Assembly: GCF_001693515.2 (NCBI RefSeq)
Contig: NZ_CP042968.1
Coordinates: forward strand, 2,604,001 to 2,668,000
Direction: 5' to 3'
Source: Bradyrhizobium paxllaeri
Lineage (GTDB): Bacteria; Pseudomonadota; Alphaproteobacteria; Rhizobiales; Xanthobacteraceae
Length of the DNA stretch: 64,000 bases
A program made the position numbers and the translations under genes. Below the pieces are notes generated by a model. The model searched no databases and was not told where the DNA came from. It saw only the letters and a list, made by a program, of their open reading frames with translations. The first letter of the stretch is position 1; every line of letters begins with the position of its first letter. Below, piece by piece: positions 63,848-64,000 of the stretch.

Positions 63848-64000
63848 GTGGGCGCGTCCGACGTCACGCTGGCGTGGCCGGTCGAAATCCGGCTGCCGAA
63901 GGATCGCCGTTCCTTGCGCATCGCCTTTGACGATAGCCGCACCTTCGACCTTCCCGCCGAATTGCTCCGGGTGACCAGCCCGTCCGCGGAGGTGCAGGGG
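63848..64000 (+). CDS. DUF971 protein, N-terminal part
   Basis: From a GTG at 63848 the frame is open to the window end (51 codons): 'VTLAWPVEIRLPKDRRSLRIAFDDSRTFDLPAELLRVTSPSAEVQG'. That is the DUF971 fold also found at the start of gamma-butyrobetaine hydroxylases. DUF971 proteins often occur near Mrp and Fe-S assembly genes. No in-frame ATG exists before a TAA at 63818, so the start is GTG or the CTG at 63836. Confidence 0.72.
   Translation, partial: MGASDVTLAWPVEIRLPKDRRSLRIAFDDSRTFDLPAELLRVTSPSAEVQG

Overview
The window reads as chromosome of a high-GC alphaproteobacterium, most likely Bradyrhizobium or a close relative. The evidence is GC-rich coding with long antisense open frames, the set of formate dehydrogenase accessory genes, and an intergenic palindromic repeat (13135-13240) of a type I know from that genus. 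I see no rRNA, tRNA, CRISPR array, insertion sequence or prophage. Functions come from recognised protein motifs, not from database searches.

Region 1 (1-13080) is an oxalate locus. It holds formyl-CoA transferase (frc), oxalyl-CoA decarboxylase (oxc), an OxlT-like MFS carrier, a TctCBA tripartite tricarboxylate transporter, an NDP-forming acyl-CoA synthetase, a CBS-domain protein, an undescribed 45-aa protein and a GntR/FCD regulator. The main discovery here is a 17-bp inverted repeat, TGGYAT-N5-ATRCCA. It occurs six times, once before each transcription unit, and in five of them it lies 1-3 bp downstream of a TTGnnn -35-like hexamer. This looks like a complete local regulon of the GntR protein, with gntR-oxc-frc as one autoregulated operon.

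Region 2 (13262-21717) has an IclR regulator, then a six-gene minus-strand cluster (two alpha/beta hydrolases, AhpD-like, cupin, DUF417, SDR) divergent from a LysR gene, a ketopantoate reductase-like gene and tenA. Region 3 (22046-30217) is a caa3-type cytochrome oxidase operon with a triheme cytochrome c, followed by DUF421, APC permease and PepSY genes. Region 4 (30549-39351) is the glyoxylate pathway gcl-hyi-glxR, then small envelope proteins, a split thiamine-diphosphate decarboxylase, and a dehydrogenase/hydrolase/SDR group.

Region 5 (39650-50767) is an eight-gene minus-strand catabolic operon: class II aldolase, peptide-type ABC transporter, hydroxyacid dehydrogenase, APH-type kinase and class III PLP enzyme. 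A divergent GntR gene follows, coupled to a histone-deacetylase-like gene broken by a frameshift. Region 6 (51140-64000) is a membrane-bound formate dehydrogenase locus (fdhABC) with a multi-[4Fe-4S] protein, ApbC/Mrp, several conserved proteins of unknown function, a Tat-signal small protein and a TorD-family chaperone that carries an N-terminal Cro/YdaS-type DNA-binding domain. Two perfect palindromes lie just upstream of that fusion gene.

The parts connect. Oxalate is taken up, activated to oxalyl-CoA and decarboxylated to formyl-CoA; frc releases formate, which the formate dehydrogenase can oxidise into a respiratory chain. Glyoxylate from related C2 metabolism can enter through gcl-hyi-glxR. 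No glycerate kinase is visible in the window.
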